DNA of 64,000 nucleotides from Hydractinia symbiolongicarpus (GCF_029227915.1 NC_079883.1:7938001-8002000), one strand, 5' to 3'. Shown: positions 6,819 through 21,189, numbered from the stretch's first letter. Program-made: numbers and translations. The notes: a model not told the origin generated them from the sequence alone.

Positions 6819-7199
6819 ATGTCTGGACGTGGAAAAGGTGGAAAAGCTAAGGCTAAAGCCAAGACAAGATCCTCAAGAGCTGGACTTCAATTTCCAGTCG
6901 GTAGAGTGCATAGATTCCTTCGTAGAGGGCACTATGCTAACCGAATTGGATCTGGAGCACCAGTTTACTTAGCAGCCGTCTTGGAATATTTATCTGCTGA
7001 GATATTGGAGTTGGCTGGTAACGCAGCAAGAGACAACAAAAAAGCTAGGATTATTCCAAGACATTTACAATTGGCTGTTCGTAATGATGAAGAATTAAAC
7101 AAACTTTTGAGCGGTGTAACCATTGCAGCTGGTGGTGTTTTGCCAAACATTCAAGCTGTCTTACTCCCAAAGAAGAACGACAAAGGACAGAAGAAGTAA
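6819..7199 (+). CDS. H2A: Histone H2A (R2)
   Basis: Protein identical to R1. Stem-loop at 7222-7237; the A-run just after it (7248-7253) has 6 A instead of 7, the first homopolymer change in R2. Confidence 0.98.
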   Translation: MSGRGKGGKAKAKAKTRSSRAGLQFPVGRVHRFLRRGHYANRIGSGAPVYLAAVLEYLSAEILELAGNAARDNKKARIIPRHLQLAVRNDEELNKLLSGVTIAAGGVLPNIQAVLLPKKNDKGQKK

Positions 7200-7395
7200 A
7201 CCGCTACACTCAGAAAACAACGGCTATTTTTATAGCCACACATCTTTAAAAAACATTGTTTTTTTCACAAAACTATAACCTTAAAGTCTAATAGATAATC
7301 CATGCATACGCCTTGTCCTAAGTAACTCAAAGAAATTAAATAAAAAAATTTGATCACAACGTCAAAATAAATTGCACGTATTTGCCCCTACTAAT

Positions 7396-7515
7396 GTCTA
7401 CGGCCATACCACGATGAACACACCCGTTCTCGTCTGATCACGGAAGTTAAGCATCGTCGGGCCGGGATAGTACTTGGATGGGGGACCGCCTGGGAACTCC
7501 CGGTGTCGTAGGCTT
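7396..7515 (+). rRNA. 5S rRNA: 5S ribosomal RNA (R2)
   Basis: 120 nt, no difference from the R1 5S noticed; TTTT at 7514-7517. Confidence 0.98.
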
Positions 7516-7864
7516 TTCATTTTCATTTGTTGCCTTTTCATTTCAATGGTGCTGTGATATATTTCTTGTTATAACAATTAAGGAACGTGGCGGTTGTTGA
7601 AAGTGTTTCCTATGACATTTTCCTACGACATTTTCAGGTGATAGTACGAGAAAAAAGAGCTTTCAAATGCATACAAACTCGATCTATTGCCGATCATCCA
7701 ATAACCCTGACGGAATGGCAAATAAAATAAAATTCCGCCGCCTTCCGAGGACTTATATCGCAATCACGTTTCGTAACAGCCAAGCGAGGTTTTACCTTAG
7801 CGTTTAAGTCACCACCGACATTTGGCCGCGCAACTTTTCTAAGCTCATTCATTTTGAATTAAGG

Positions 7865-8029
7865 AGGGGGCGAGCGCGGACGCAGGCCCCCACTACCAGA
7901 AATTGTACGGTCGAGTTACTGACGTTTGCAGTAATCGCAGAGGTCAGCCCAAGCGTAGTGCAATGCAAGAGCCTCACTCTGGAAGAAAACCCTCATTGAT
8001 CAGTCTTTACTTCCCCGTCAGGTAAGTAT
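7865..8029 (-). ncRNA. U1: U1 snRNA (R2)
   Basis: 165 nt, same as R1. Shares with R1 the A at 7858 in its 3' flank, where all inverted units have the other allele. Confidence 0.95.
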
Positions 8030-8218
8030 GAGTTGGAACTGCACCGTAGCATGAGGGTACCCTTCAAAGTTTGTTAATGCTTGTGGCTTGAGTGTGTTAT
8101 AAACTGCCGTGTCGCGGGGCATAGGCTGTATTCTCCCCAGTGTACGCGTTTTGTTCCCGCCGTAGACTATGCAGAGTGCCGTCGGAAAGAGGACTGCTAT
8201 TATTCTTTTATTGCTTAT

Positions 8219-8405
8219 GTGGGCCGCCATCGGTAATAGTGCAACACCAAGGCAACCCGTGGTCACGGCGTGAATGAATCCACCTCCATGACCCAAGGCC
8301 AAAAATCAGATTAATATACTGACCATTCAGAGAATGGCCTACCAGATATTAAACTGATAAGAACAGATACTACACTTGATCTTAGCCATTAGGCCGAGAA
8401 GCGAT
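8219..8405 (-). ncRNA. U2: U2 snRNA (R2)
   Basis: 187 nt, same as R1. A C-run about 80 bp downstream (8135-8138) has lost one C. Confidence 0.96.
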
Positions 8406-8728
8406 AAAGAACAAGCGTTGCCATGATAGGCATCGTCCACACACCGTAACTGCTTGTGGAGCATGTCACGTTACTGTAAAGCTTACAACTGTCACCGCGT
8501 ACGGATGGACGGCGACATAGTAAAAATCACGGCTGTTGATTTAGCCCGTAGGATGGAGAGCGACTGTAGCGAGTGGATGGTAACTTACATGAATGCTAAC
8601 AAAGGCGACGATACTAAGTGCGTGATATTACTTTCCAATATGACTGCGTACATTCCGTTTATCAACGCATTACGCCAGAACGTGCGCGCGCGTTACACAG
8701 TAGACCATGCAGCCGAAATGCGACAGTG

Positions 8729-8801
8729 CGACCCTGCCAGGAGTCGAACCTGGAATCCCCTGATTCGTAGTCAGATGCCTTATCCATTGGGCCACAGGGC
8801 G
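8729..8801 (-). tRNA. tRNA-Arg: tRNA-Arg(ACG) (R2)
   Basis: Same 73 nt as R1 with the C1:C72 mismatch. The downstream hairpin has an extra C (8545-8547). Confidence 0.88.
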
Positions 8802-9380
8802 ATGCTTATGACTTCGCCCCATCGTTATTTTGGCTTGCGCATTCGTTTTACTTACGACAGAATTCTTCGTGTTTGTAGCCATGAAAGAAAGGGACTTCTG
8901 TGAGTGAATTTTTTTACTGTGGTCTAATAAAAAAGTCGAAACGCAGTGCCCAATATATGAATTGCTCCTAATAGCCGGAAACAGGCCGTGTCGATGATGT
9001 AGGCCGACATACGCAACGCAAACCAAAGAACGCTTTATGAAAATCCTAACACGGGCGCGGAAGAAGCCCAAATTAACAGAGTAGATGTAATGCTGAAGAC
9101 CTCAAACTCCAGCAGCTTCTCTTTCAGACTATTGCGTCGTGCTACAAATAAAAATTAACATGCTTTCGCATAGTCGCGGCTCCCAAAACGGACATTATAC
9201 GATGTACAGAAACACACATTTCTGTTTTCGCGCCAAATCAATTCCCGGGAGTGGTACTTTTACGTCCGCATACTTCGCACCGTCTTAAATTATATCTCAT
9301 TTACACGGTAATGTTTAGTATACTTCTACTGTGATAACAAGCATCGTTTATCGTTGGATTGTTGTAAGAAAACATTAAAA

Positions 9381-9932
9381 ATGAGTGAAGCAGCTTCTCC
9401 AAAGAAAATCGCACCCAAGAAGAAACCTGCTGCAAAGAAGACAGCTGATCACCCTAAATATGTGGACATGATCAAGGCTGCTATCGCTACCCTAAAGGAA
9501 CGCGGTGGTTCATCTCGCCAAGCTATTACAAAATATATTCATGCAAATTACAAAGTTGCTGAAACTCAGATCATCATCTGAAAATGGCTCTTAAACGAGG
9601 AGTAACATCAGGCGATTTGATTCAAACTAAAGGCACTGGTGCTTCTGGATCATTCAAGCTAGGTCAGGTAAAAAAAGAAAAACCTAAGAAAAAGGCCGCA
9701 GCAAAAAAGCCAACGGCAAAGAAGCCTACTGCAAAGAAAAAGTACACCAAAAAAGAAGCCAGCAAAGAAGAGCACGCCAAAGAAAGCAGCAAAGAAGCCT
9801 GCCACAAAGAAAGCCTCGGCTAAGAAACCAGCAGCTAAGAAACCCACAAAGAAGCCTGTTGCTAAAAAACCTGCAGCAAAGAAGGTCAAAAAGACTCCCA
9901 AAAAGGCAGCAAAGAAGACCGCAAAAAAATAA
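9381..9932 (+). pseudogene. H1: Histone H1 with frameshifts (R2)
   Basis: Loss of one A in GAAAAC near 9562 shifts the frame after residue 61, and a stop follows at 9579-9581, leaving 66 residues and half of the globular domain. A gained A near 9737 restores the original frame, so the last part of the tail reads normally to the stop at 9932. Both changes are in A-runs and R2 has six others of this kind, so a consensus error is more likely than true loss. Stem-loop at 9965-9980 is intact. Confidence 0.85.
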
Positions 9933-10293
9933 TTTGTGTGTATCTGGCTATTACATTAACAAACGGCTATTTTTATAGCCACACATTTACAAAAAAACAT
10001 TATCTTGGTACAAAGTTAAACTTGTTTAAGTCACTTAAACAGTTAAAAAAGAGTAATTTTAAGATTAGATTCCCTAAGTTTAAGTATTTTCGTTTTTAAA
10101 TTTCTTATTTTCTTGCTTTTACTTTTCTTGCCCTTCATATTTTTAACATTGTCAAACTTTATGTAGCATAAAATTTTTATGTAGCATAAAATTTAAACAG
10201 AAAGCAGAACAAAGTTTGATATAAAAAGCTAGCCGTAATATTTTTTATGGATGTGTGGCTATAAAAATAGCCGTTTTTTGTTTGGTAAGATGC

Positions 10294-10707
<414 letters not shown>

Positions 10708-11182
10708 TTAAGAAGTCGATGTAGTACGGATACACAAGACGGTCTAAAATGCACTATCGCGCCAAAGTTTTATTTCTCATATTGATTGACAGCTAAGGTT
10801 CAAAACAAACCATTTGATTGGTGCTAAGAAAGTAATTTCTGATTGGCTGCATAATGACATTACGCTCATTACTTTAACATTTTTATAAAATCTGTGTTTT
10901 TTGGCTACGGGAAAACGGCTGTATCTTCTGATACACAAAAGCTTTGACTTTTTTTTTTTTTAGTAAGTAGCAGAAGGTTTGGCGAATTCCAACGATGCCA
11001 AATTATTGCCTTACTGAAACATTAAGACCACGAATTTTTAAAAAAACTACAGTTTTACTTAAAAAAATGTACAAAATGTTCGGAACATTTTGTAATGACG
11101 CAACTCTATTGGTTAATTAGGGTGTTTCCACGAGCAGTAGTAATTTTATGGCCTCTTTTTAAAGCTGTCTGAATTCTGTTAA

Positions 11183-11539
<357 letters not shown>

Positions 11540-11748
11540 GCGTTGTCATTGCTCAACAAAAACGGCTATTTTTATAGCCACAAATCTTTTAAAACATTAC
11601 TTTGTGCACGCTTCCAAATTACACAATGTGTAAAGTCTTGTCACAGTTACATTTATTGCTATACGATACTATGTCATATATGACACAAAAAAAATTTAGA
11701 AATACTTTGTAGGGTTAATTTGCCTGGGAGTGTTTCCGTGAAAAGCTG

Positions 11749-12409
11749 GGTTAAGTTAAATGTAAGCAATAACATGGATCAATGTACTTGTCTTTTCTGC
11801 AAGTACAGCTAATAATACGTATGAAAAGTGAAGCTAATCCACACACACACATGGGGAAGTATTTTAAATGTAGGCTAGTGTTCTTAAGCACATTATTTAG
11901 AAGTTTTATTAACTTCGGTTAACTTGTAGTGACGCCAAGTAAATGTTTTTTTAAAGATGTGTGGTCTTAAAAAAGACCGTTTGTGTTTGGTAGACGTTGG
12001 TTTACTTGCTGCTTGTGTATTTTGTGACGGCTTTTGTTCCTTCACTGACTGCGTGTTTTGCAAGTTCTCCAGGCAAGAGAAGACGTACTGCGGTTTGAAT
12101 TTCACGAGAAGAGATGGTCGACTTTTTGTTTTGAAGAGCCAAACGCGAAGCTTCGGAAGCAATGCGCTCAAAGATGTCGTTGACAAATGAGTTCATGATG
12201 CTCATAGCTTTGCTTGAAACTCCGACATCTGGGTGAACTTGTTTCAAAACATTGTAGATGTAAATAGCATAACTTTCCTTTCTCTTTCTCTTGCGTTTCT
12301 TTTCACCAGTTCCACCAATCTTTCCTCCTTTTTTGCCGGCTCTTTTTTCACCTTTCTTGGCTACTTTAGGTGCCTGTTTTCCTCCTTTAGCTGCTGCGTC
12401 AGACATGGT
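11749..12409 (+). repeat. Tandem unit R3, forward, cut by gap
   Basis: Only the H4-H2B spacer and the H2B gene are present. The sequence stops 3 bases after the H2B start codon, at the run of N. Confidence 0.95.
12002..12406 (-). CDS. H2B: Histone H2B (R3)
   Basis: Complete and identical in protein to R1. Stem-loop at 11963-11978. Only three promoter bases remain before the N run, so its promoter and H2A partner are unseen. Confidence 0.97.
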   Translation of the reverse strand: MSDAAAKGGKQAPKVAKKGEKRAGKKGGKIGGTGEKKRKRKRKESYAIYIYNVLKQVHPDVGVSSKAMSIMNSFVNDIFERIASEASRLALQNKKSTISSREIQTAVRLLLPGELAKHAVSEGTKAVTKYTSSK

Positions 12410-12909
12410 NNNNNNNNNNNNNNNNNNNNNNNNNNNNNNNNNNNNNNNNNNNNNNNNNNNNNNNNNNNNNNNNNNNNNNNNNNNNNNNNNNNNNNNNNNN
12501 NNNNNNNNNNNNNNNNNNNNNNNNNNNNNNNNNNNNNNNNNNNNNNNNNNNNNNNNNNNNNNNNNNNNNNNNNNNNNNNNNNNNNNNNNNNNNNNNNNNN
12601 NNNNNNNNNNNNNNNNNNNNNNNNNNNNNNNNNNNNNNNNNNNNNNNNNNNNNNNNNNNNNNNNNNNNNNNNNNNNNNNNNNNNNNNNNNNNNNNNNNNN
12701 NNNNNNNNNNNNNNNNNNNNNNNNNNNNNNNNNNNNNNNNNNNNNNNNNNNNNNNNNNNNNNNNNNNNNNNNNNNNNNNNNNNNNNNNNNNNNNNNNNNN
12801 NNNNNNNNNNNNNNNNNNNNNNNNNNNNNNNNNNNNNNNNNNNNNNNNNNNNNNNNNNNNNNNNNNNNNNNNNNNNNNNNNNNNNNNNNNNNNNNNNNNN
12901 NNNNNNNNN
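12410..12909. other. Assembly gap of 500 N
   Basis: An unbroken run of exactly 500 N, a typical fixed-size scaffold gap rather than a measured distance. The array is forward on the left and inverted on the right. Left flank is the H2B start; right flank is the C-terminal end of H1 on the other strand. Confidence 0.99.
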
Positions 12910-13448
12910 GTCTTCTTTGCTGCCTTTTTGGGAGTCTTTTTGACCTTCTTTGCTGCAGGTTTTTTAGCAACAGGCTTCTTTGTGGGTTTCTTAGCTGCTG
13001 GTTTCTTAGCCGAGGCTTTCTTTGTGGCAGGCTTCTTTGCTGCTTTCTTTGGCGTGCTCTTCTTTGCTGGCTTCTTTTTTGGTGTACTTTTCTTTGCAGT
13101 AGGCTTCTTTGCCGTTGGCTTTTTTGCTGCGGCCTTTTTCTTAGGTTTTTCTTTTTTTACCTGACCTAGCTTGAATGATCCAGAAGCACCAGTGCCTTTA
13201 GTTTGAATCAAATCGCCTGATGTTACTCCTCGTTTAAGAGCCATTTTCAGATGATGATCTGAGTTTTCAGCAACTTTGTAATTTGCATGAATATATTTTG
13301 TAATAGCTTGGCGAGATGAACCACCGCGTTCCTTTAGGGTAGCGATAGCAGCCTTGATCATGTCCACATATTTAGGGTGATCAGCTGTCTTCTTTGCAGC
13401 AGGTTTCTTCTTGGGTGCGATTTTCTTTGGAGAAGCTGCTTCACTCAT
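12910..13448 (-). CDS. H1: Histone H1, C-terminus in gap (R4)
   Basis: Reads as R1 from the ATG at 13448 to the gap, missing only about the last four codons (TAKK), the stop and the stem-loop. It is the first gene on the inverted side. Confidence 0.95.
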
Positions 13449-14027
13449 TTTTAATGTTTTCTTACAACAATCCAACGATAAACGATGCTTGTTATCACAG
13501 TAGAAGTATACTAAACATTACCGTGTAAATGAGATATAATTTAAGACGGTGCGAAGTATGCGGACGTAAAAGTACCACTCCCGGGAATTGATTTGGCGCG
13601 AAAACAGAAATGTGTGTTTCTGTACATCGTATAATGTCCGTTTTGGGAGCCGCGACTATGCGAAAGCATGTTAATTTTTATTTGTAGCACGACGCAATAG
13701 TCTGAAAGAGAAGCTGCTGGAGTTTGAGGTCTTCAGCATTACATCTACTCTGTTAATTTGGGCTTCTTCCGCGCCCGTGTTAGGATTTTCATAAAGCGTT
13801 CTTTGGTTTGCGTTGCGTATGTCGGCCTACATCATCGACACGGCCTGTTTCCGGCTATTAGGAGCAATTCATATATTGGGCACTGCGTTTCGACTTTTTT
13901 ATTAGACCACAGTAAAAAAATTCACTCACAGAAGTCCCTTTCTTTCATGGCTACAAACACGAAGAATTCTGTCGTAAGTAAAACGAATGCGCAAGCCAAA
14001 ATAACGATGGGGCGAAGTCATAAGCAT

Positions 14028-14100
14028 CGCCCTGTGGCCCAATGGATAAGGCATCTGACTACGAATCAGGGGATTCCAGGTTCGACTCCTGGCAGGGTCG
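14028..14100 (+). tRNA. tRNA-Arg: tRNA-Arg(ACG) (R4)
   Basis: 73 nt identical to R1. The first T-run of at least four downstream is at 14302-14306, after the hairpin 14280-14299. Confidence 0.88.
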
Positions 14101-14422
14101 CACTGTCGCATTTCGGCTGCATGGTCTACTGTGTAACGCGCGCGCACGTTCTGGCGTAATGCGTTGATAAACGGAATGTACGCAGTCATATTGGAAAGTA
14201 ATATCACGCACTTAGTATCGTCGCCTTTGTTAGCATTCATGTAAGTTACCATCCACTCGCTACAGTCGCTCTCCATCCTACGGCTAAATCAACAGCCGTG
14301 ATTTTTACTATGTCGCCGTCCATCCGTACGCGGTGACAGTTGTAAGCTTTACAGTAACGTGACATGCTCCACAAGCAGTTACGGTGTGTGGACGATGCCT
14401 ATCATGGCAACGCTTGTTCTTT

Positions 14423-14609
14423 ATCGCTTCTCGGCCTAATGGCTAAGATCAAGTGTAGTATCTGTTCTTATCAGTTTAATATCTGGTAGGCCATTCTCTG
14501 AATGGTCAGTATATTAATCTGATTTTTGGCCTTGGGTCATGGAGGTGGATTCATTCACGCCGTGACCACGGGTTGCCTTGGTGTTGCACTATTACCGATG
14601 GCGGCCCAC
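14423..14609 (+). ncRNA. U2: U2 snRNA (R4)
   Basis: Identical to R1 as read. Proximal element CCACAAGCA at 14369-14377. Confidence 0.96.
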
Positions 14610-14799
14610 ATAAGCAATAAAAGAATAATAGCAGTCCTCTTTCCGACGGCACTCTGCATAGTCTACGGCGGGAACAAAACGCGTACACTGGGGGAGAATA
14701 CAGCCTATGCCCCGCGACACGGCAGTTTATAACACACTCAAGCCACAAGCATTAACAAACTTTGAAGGGTACCCTCATGCTACGGTGCAGTTCCAACTC

Positions 14800-14964
14800 A
14801 TACTTACCTGACGGGGAAGTAAAGACTGATCAATGAGGGTTTTCTTCCAGAGTGAGGCTCTTGCATTGCACTACGCTTGGGCTGACCTCTGCGATTACTG
14901 CAAACGTCAGTAACTCGACCGTACAATTTCTGGTAGTGGGGGCCTGCGTCCGCGCTCGCCCCCT
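14800..14964 (+). ncRNA. U1: U1 snRNA (R4)
   Basis: Identical to R1 as read. Its 3' flank reads TTAAGTCAAAATG, against TTAATTCAAAATG in the forward units. Proximal element at 14743-14751. Confidence 0.95.
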
Positions 14965-15313
14965 CCTTAAGTCAAAATGAATGAGCTTAGAAAAGTTGCG
15001 CGGCCAAATGTCGGTGGTGACTTAAACGCTAAGGTAAAACCTCGCTTGGCTGTTACGAAACGTGATTGCGATATAAGTCCTCGGAAGGCGGCGGAATTTT
15101 ATTTTATTTGCCATTCCGTCAGGGTTATTGGATGATCGGCAATAGATCGAGTTTGTATGCATTTGAAAGCTCTTTTTTCTCGTACTATCACCTGAAAATG
15201 TCGTAGGAAAATGTCATAGGAAACACTTTCAACAACCGCCACGTTCCTTAATTGTTATAACAAGAAATATATCACAGCACCATTGAAATGAAAAGGCAAC
15301 AAATGAAAATGAA

Positions 15314-15433
15314 AAGCCTACGACACCGGGAGTTCCCAGGCGGTCCCCCATCCAAGTACTATCCCGGCCCGACGATGCTTAACTTCCGTGATCAGACGAG
15401 AACGGGTGTGTTCATCGTGGTATGGCCGTAGAC
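15314..15433 (-). rRNA. 5S rRNA: 5S ribosomal RNA (R4)
   Basis: 120 nt, identical to R1 as read. Confidence 0.98.
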
Positions 15434-15630
15434 ATTAGTAGGGGCAAATACGTGCAATTTATTTTGACGTTGTGATCAAATTTTTTTATTTAATTTCTTT
15501 GAGTTACTTAGGACAAGGCGTATGCATGGATTATCTATTAGACTTTAAGGTTATAGTTTTGTGAAAAAAACAATGTTTTTTTAAAGATGTGTGGCTATAA
15601 AAATAGCCGTTGTTTTCTGAGTGTAGCGGT

Positions 15631-16011
15631 TTACTTCTTCTGTCCTTTGTCGTTCTTCTTTGGGAGTAAGACAGCTTGAATGTTTGGCAAAACACCACCA
15701 GCTGCAATGGTTACACCGCTCAAAAGTTTGTTTAATTCTTCATCATTACGAACAGCCAATTGTAAATGTCTTGGAATAATCCTAGCTTTTTTGTTGTCTC
15801 TTGCTGCGTTACCAGCCAACTCCAATATCTCAGCAGATAAATATTCCAAGACGGCTGCTAAGTAAACTGGTGCTCCAGATCCAATTCGGTTAGCATAGTG
15901 CCCTCTACGAAGGAATCTATGCACTCTACCGACTGGAAATTGAAGTCCAGCTCTTGAGGATCTTGTCTTGGCTTTAGCCTTAGCTTTTCCACCTTTTCCA
16001 CGTCCAGACAT
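15631..16011 (-). CDS. H2A: Histone H2A (R4)
   Basis: Protein identical to R1. Stem-loop at 15593-15608. Confidence 0.98.
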   Translation of the reverse strand: MSGRGKGGKAKAKAKTRSSRAGLQFPVGRVHRFLRRGHYANRIGSGAPVYLAAVLEYLSAEILELAGNAARDNKKARIIPRHLQLAVRNDEELNKLLSGVTIAAGGVLPNIQAVLLPKKNDKGQKK

Positions 16012-16295
16012 AACTGCGATTTGATTTGTAAGTTAATACAAAAACGTACGAATATTTAACGTAAGTGTTAACGAAATAAACTTTACTCGTTTTTTCATCA
16101 TAAAAATAGGATCGAAATCATGTTTTTTTAACCAATCATAATTAAGTATTAAACAAAAGATTTTTTTTTTAACCAATTAAATTGCGTATCGGCGTTTTCG
16201 GATCGAATTCGATCCGATTTTTTTACTTATAAACAAAAAGTTTTGACTTGCAGTTTAATGCTTATTTACAAGTTAAGTAGCAAAAATTTTTAACC

Positions 16296-16700
16296 ATGTC
16301 TGACGCAGCAGCTAAAGGAGGAAAACAGGCACCTAAAGTAGCCAAGAAAGGTGAAAAAAGAGCCGGCAAAAAAGGAGGAAAGATTGGTGGAACTGGTGAA
16401 AAGAAACGCAAGAGAAAGAGAAAGGAAAGTTATGCTATTTACATCTACAATGTTTTGAAACAAGTTCACCCAGATGTCGGAGTTTCAAGCAAAGCTATGA
16501 GCATCATGAACTCATTTGTCAACGACATCTTTGAGCGCATTGCTTCCGAAGCTTCGCGTTTGGCTCTTCAAAACAAAAAGTCGACCATCTCTTCTCGTGA
16601 AATTCAAACCGCAGTACGTCTTCTCTTGCCTGGAGAACTTGCAAAACACGCAGTCAGTGAAGGAACAAAAGCCGTCACAAAATACACAAGCAGCAAGTAA
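16296..16700 (+). CDS. H2B: Histone H2B (R4)
   Basis: Protein identical to R1. Stem-loop at 16724-16739 (GGTCTT type). Confidence 0.98.
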   Translation: MSDAAAKGGKQAPKVAKKGEKRAGKKGGKIGGTGEKKRKRKRKESYAIYIYNVLKQVHPDVGVSSKAMSIMNSFVNDIFERIASEASRLALQNKKSTISSREIQTAVRLLLPGELAKHAVSEGTKAVTKYTSSK

Positions 16701-17162
16701 ACCAACGTCTACCAAACACAAACGGTCTTTTTTAAGACCACACATCTTTAAAAAAACATTTACTTGGCGTCACTACAAGTTAACCGAAGTTAATAAAACT
16801 TCTAAATAATGTGCTTAAGAACACTAGCCTACATTTAAAATACTTCCCCATGTGTGTGTGTGGATTAGCTTCACTTTTCATACGTATTATTAGCTGTACT
16901 TGCAGAAAAGACAAGTACATTGATCCATGTTATTGCTTACATTTAACTTAACCCAGCTTTTCACGGAAACACTCCCAGGCAAATTAACCCTACAAAGTAT
17001 TTCTAAATTTTTTTTGTGTCATATATGACATAGTATCGTATAGCAATAAATGTAACTGTGACAAGACTTTACACATTGTGTAATTTGGAAGCGTGCACAA
17101 AGTAATGTTTTAAAAGATTTGTGGCTATAAAAATAGCCGTTTTTGTTGAGCAATGACAACGC

Positions 17163-17519
<357 letters not shown>

Positions 17520-17997
17520 TTAACAGAATTCAGACAGCTTTAAAAAGAGGCCATAAAATTACCTACTGCTCGTGGAAACACCCTAATTAACCAATAGAGT
17601 TGCGTCATTACAAAATGTTCCGAACATTTTGTACATTTTTTTAAGTAAAACTGTAGTTTTTTTAAAAATTCGTGGTCTTAATGTTTCAGTAAGGCAATAA
17701 ATTTGGCATCGTTGGAATTCGCCAAACCTTCTGCTACTTACTAAAAAAAAAAAAAGTCAAAAGCTTTTGTGTATCAGAAGATACAGCCGTTTTCCCGTAG
17801 CCAAAAAACACAGATTTTATAAAAATGTTAAAGTAATGAGCGTAATGTCATTATGCAGCCAATCAGAAATTACTTTCTTAGCACCAATCAAATGGTTTGT
17901 TTTGAACCTTAGCTGTCAATCAATATGAGAAATAAAACTTTGGCGCGATAGTGCATTTTAGACCGTCTTGTGTATCCGTACTACATCGACTTCTTAA

Positions 17998-18411
<414 letters not shown>

Positions 18412-18772
18412 GCATCTTACCAAACAAAAAACGGCTATTTTTATAGCCACACATCCATAAAAAATATTACGGCTAGCTTTTTATATCAAACTTTGTTCTG
18501 CTTTCTGTTTAAATTTTATGCTACATAAAAATTTTATGCTACATAAAGTTTGACAATGTTAAAAATATGAAGGGCAAGAAAAGTAAAAGCAAGAAAATAA
18601 GAAATTTAAAAACGAAAATACTTAAACTTAGGGAATCTAATCTTAAAATTACTCTTTTTTAACTGTTTAAGTGACTTAAACAAGTTTAACTTTGTACCAA
18701 GATAATGTTTTTTTGTAAATGTGTGGCTATAAAAATAGCCGTTTGTTAATGTAATAGCCAGATACACACAAA

Positions 18773-19324
18773 TTATTTTTTTGCGGTCTTCTTTGCTGCC
18801 TTTTTGGGAGTCTTTTTGACCTTCTTTGCTGCAGGTTTTTTAGCAACAGGCTTCTTTGTGGGTTTCTTAGCTGCTGGTTTCTTAGCCGAGGCTTTCTTTG
18901 TGGCAGGCTTCTTTGCTGCTTTCTTTGGCGTGCTCTTCTTTGCTGGCTTCTTTTTTGGTGTACTTTTCTTTGCAGTAGGCTTCTTTGCCGTTGGCTTTTT
19001 TGCTGCGGCCTTTTTCTTAGGTTTTTCTTTTTTTACCTGACCTAGCTTGAATGATCCAGAAGCACCAGTGCCTTTAGTTTGAATCAAATCGCCTGATGTT
19101 ACTCCTCGTTTAAGAGCCATTTTCAGATGATGATCTGAGTTTTCAGCAACTTTGTAATTTGCATGAATATATTTTGTAATAGCTTGGCGAGATGAACCAC
19201 CGCGTTCCTTTAGGGTAGCGATAGCAGCCTTGATCATGTCCACATATTTAGGGTGATCAGCTGTCTTCTTTGCAGCAGGTTTCTTCTTGGGTGCGATTTT
19301 CTTTGGAGAAGCTGCTTCACTCAT
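18773..19324 (-). CDS. H1: Histone H1 (R5)
   Basis: 183 residues, identical to R1. Stem-loop at 18725-18740. Confidence 0.97.
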   Translation of the reverse strand: MSEAASPKKIAPKKKPAAKKTADHPKYVDMIKAAIATLKERGGSSRQAITKYIHANYKVAENSDHHLKMALKRGVTSGDLIQTKGTGASGSFKLGQVKKEKPKKKAAAKKPTAKKPTAKKSTPKKKPAKKSTPKKAAKKPATKKASAKKPAAKKPTKKPVAKKPAAKKVKKTPKKAAKKTAKK

Positions 19325-19903
19325 TTTTAATGTTTTCTTACAACAATCCAACGATAAACGATGCTTGTTATCACAGTAGAAGTATACTAAACATTACCGT
19401 GTAAATGAGATATAATTTAAGACGGTGCGAAGTATGCGGACGTAAAAGTACCACTCCCGGGAATTGATTTGGCGCGAAAACAGAAATGTGTGTTTCTGTA
19501 CATCGTATAATGTCCGTTTTGGGAGCCGCGACTATGCGAAAGCATGTTAATTTTTATTTGTAGCACGACGCAATAGTCTGAAAGAGAAGCTGCTGGAGTT
19601 TGAGGTCTTCAGCATTACATCTACTCTGTTAATTTGGGCTTCTTCCGCGCCCGTGTTAGGATTTTCATAAAGCGTTCTTTGGTTTGCGTTGCGTATGTCG
19701 GCCTACATCATCGACACGGCCTGTTTCCGGCTATTAGGAGCAATTCATATATTGGGCACTGCGTTTCGACTTTTTTATTAGACCACAGTAAAAAAATTCA
19801 CTCACAGAAGTCCCTTTCTTTCATGGCTACAAACACGAAGAATTCTGTCGTAAGTAAAACGAATGCGCAAGCCAAAATAACGATGGGGCGAAGTCATAAG
19901 CAT

Positions 19904-19976
19904 CGCCCTGTGGCCCAATGGATAAGGCATCTGACTACGAATCAGGGGATTCCAGGTTCGACTCCTGGCAGGGTCG
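19904..19976 (+). tRNA. tRNA-Arg: tRNA-Arg(ACG) (R5)
   Basis: Identical to R1, C1:C72 mismatch included. Confidence 0.88.
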
Positions 19977-20298
19977 CACTGTCGCATTTCGGCTGCATGG
20001 TCTACTGTGTAACGCGCGCGCACGTTCTGGCGTAATGCGTTGATAAACGGAATGTACGCAGTCATATTGGAAAGTAATATCACGCACTTAGTATCGTCGC
20101 CTTTGTTAGCATTCATGTAAGTTACCATCCACTCGCTACAGTCGCTCTCCATCCTACGGCTAAATCAACAGCCGTGATTTTTACTATGTCGCCGTCCATC
20201 CGTACGCGGTGACAGTTGTAAGCTTTACAGTAACGTGACATGCTCCACAAGCAGTTACGGTGTGTGGACGATGCCTATCATGGCAACGCTTGTTCTTT

Positions 20299-20485
20299 AT
20301 CGCTTCTCGGCCTAATGGCTAAGATCAAGTGTAGTATCTGTTCTTATCAGTTTAATATCTGGTAGGCCATTCTCTGAATGGTCAGTATATTAATCTGATT
20401 TTTGGCCTTGGGTCATGGAGGTGGATTCATTCACGCCGTGACCACGGGTTGCCTTGGTGTTGCACTATTACCGATGGCGGCCCAC
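20299..20485 (+). ncRNA. U2: U2 snRNA (R5)
   Basis: Identical to R1 as read. Confidence 0.96.
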
Positions 20486-20675
20486 ATAAGCAATAAAAGA
20501 ATAATAGCAGTCCTCTTTCCGACGGCACTCTGCATAGTCTACGGCGGGAACAAAACGCGTACACTGGGGGAGAATACAGCCTATGCCCCGCGACACGGCA
20601 GTTTATAACACACTCAAGCCACAAGCATTAACAAACTTTGAAGGGTACCCTCATGCTACGGTGCAGTTCCAACTC

Positions 20676-20840
20676 ATACTTACCTGACGGGGAAGTAAAG
20701 ACTGATCAATGAGGGTTTTCTTCCAGAGTGAGGCTCTTGCATTGCACTACGCTTGGGCTGACCTCTGCGATTACTGCAAACGTCAGTAACTCGACCGTAC
20801 AATTTCTGGTAGTGGGGGCCTGCGTCCGCGCTCGCCCCCT
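20676..20840 (+). ncRNA. U1: U1 snRNA (R5)
   Basis: Identical to R1 as read; inverted-array allele in the 3' flank. Confidence 0.95.
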
Positions 20841-21189
20841 CCTTAAGTCAAAATGAATGAGCTTAGAAAAGTTGCGCGGCCAAATGTCGGTGGTGACTTA
20901 AACGCTAAGGTAAAACCTCGCTTGGCTGTTACGAAACGTGATTGCGATATAAGTCCTCGGAAGGCGGCGGAATTTTATTTTATTTGCCATTCCGTCAGGG
21001 TTATTGGATGATCGGCAATAGATCGAGTTTGTATGCATTTGAAAGCTCTTTTTTCTCGTACTATCACCTGAAAATGTCGTAGGAAAATGTCATAGGAAAC
21101 ACTTTCAACAACCGCCACGTTCCTTAATTGTTATAACAAGAAATATATCACAGCACCATTGAAATGAAAAGGCAACAAATGAAAATGAA

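Larger units (their letters stand above)
12910..16953 (-). repeat. Tandem unit R4, inverted, partial
   Basis: First unit of the inverted array. It lacks H4, H3 and the last codons of H1, which would lie in or beyond the gap. It carries tRNA-Arg, U2, U1, 5S, H2A and H2B intact. Confidence 0.95.

Noticed and set aside
12002-13475. Long open frames of 236-358 codons crossing the N run
   Set aside because: They exist only because N was read as open codons; the real parts are H2B on one side and H1 on the other.
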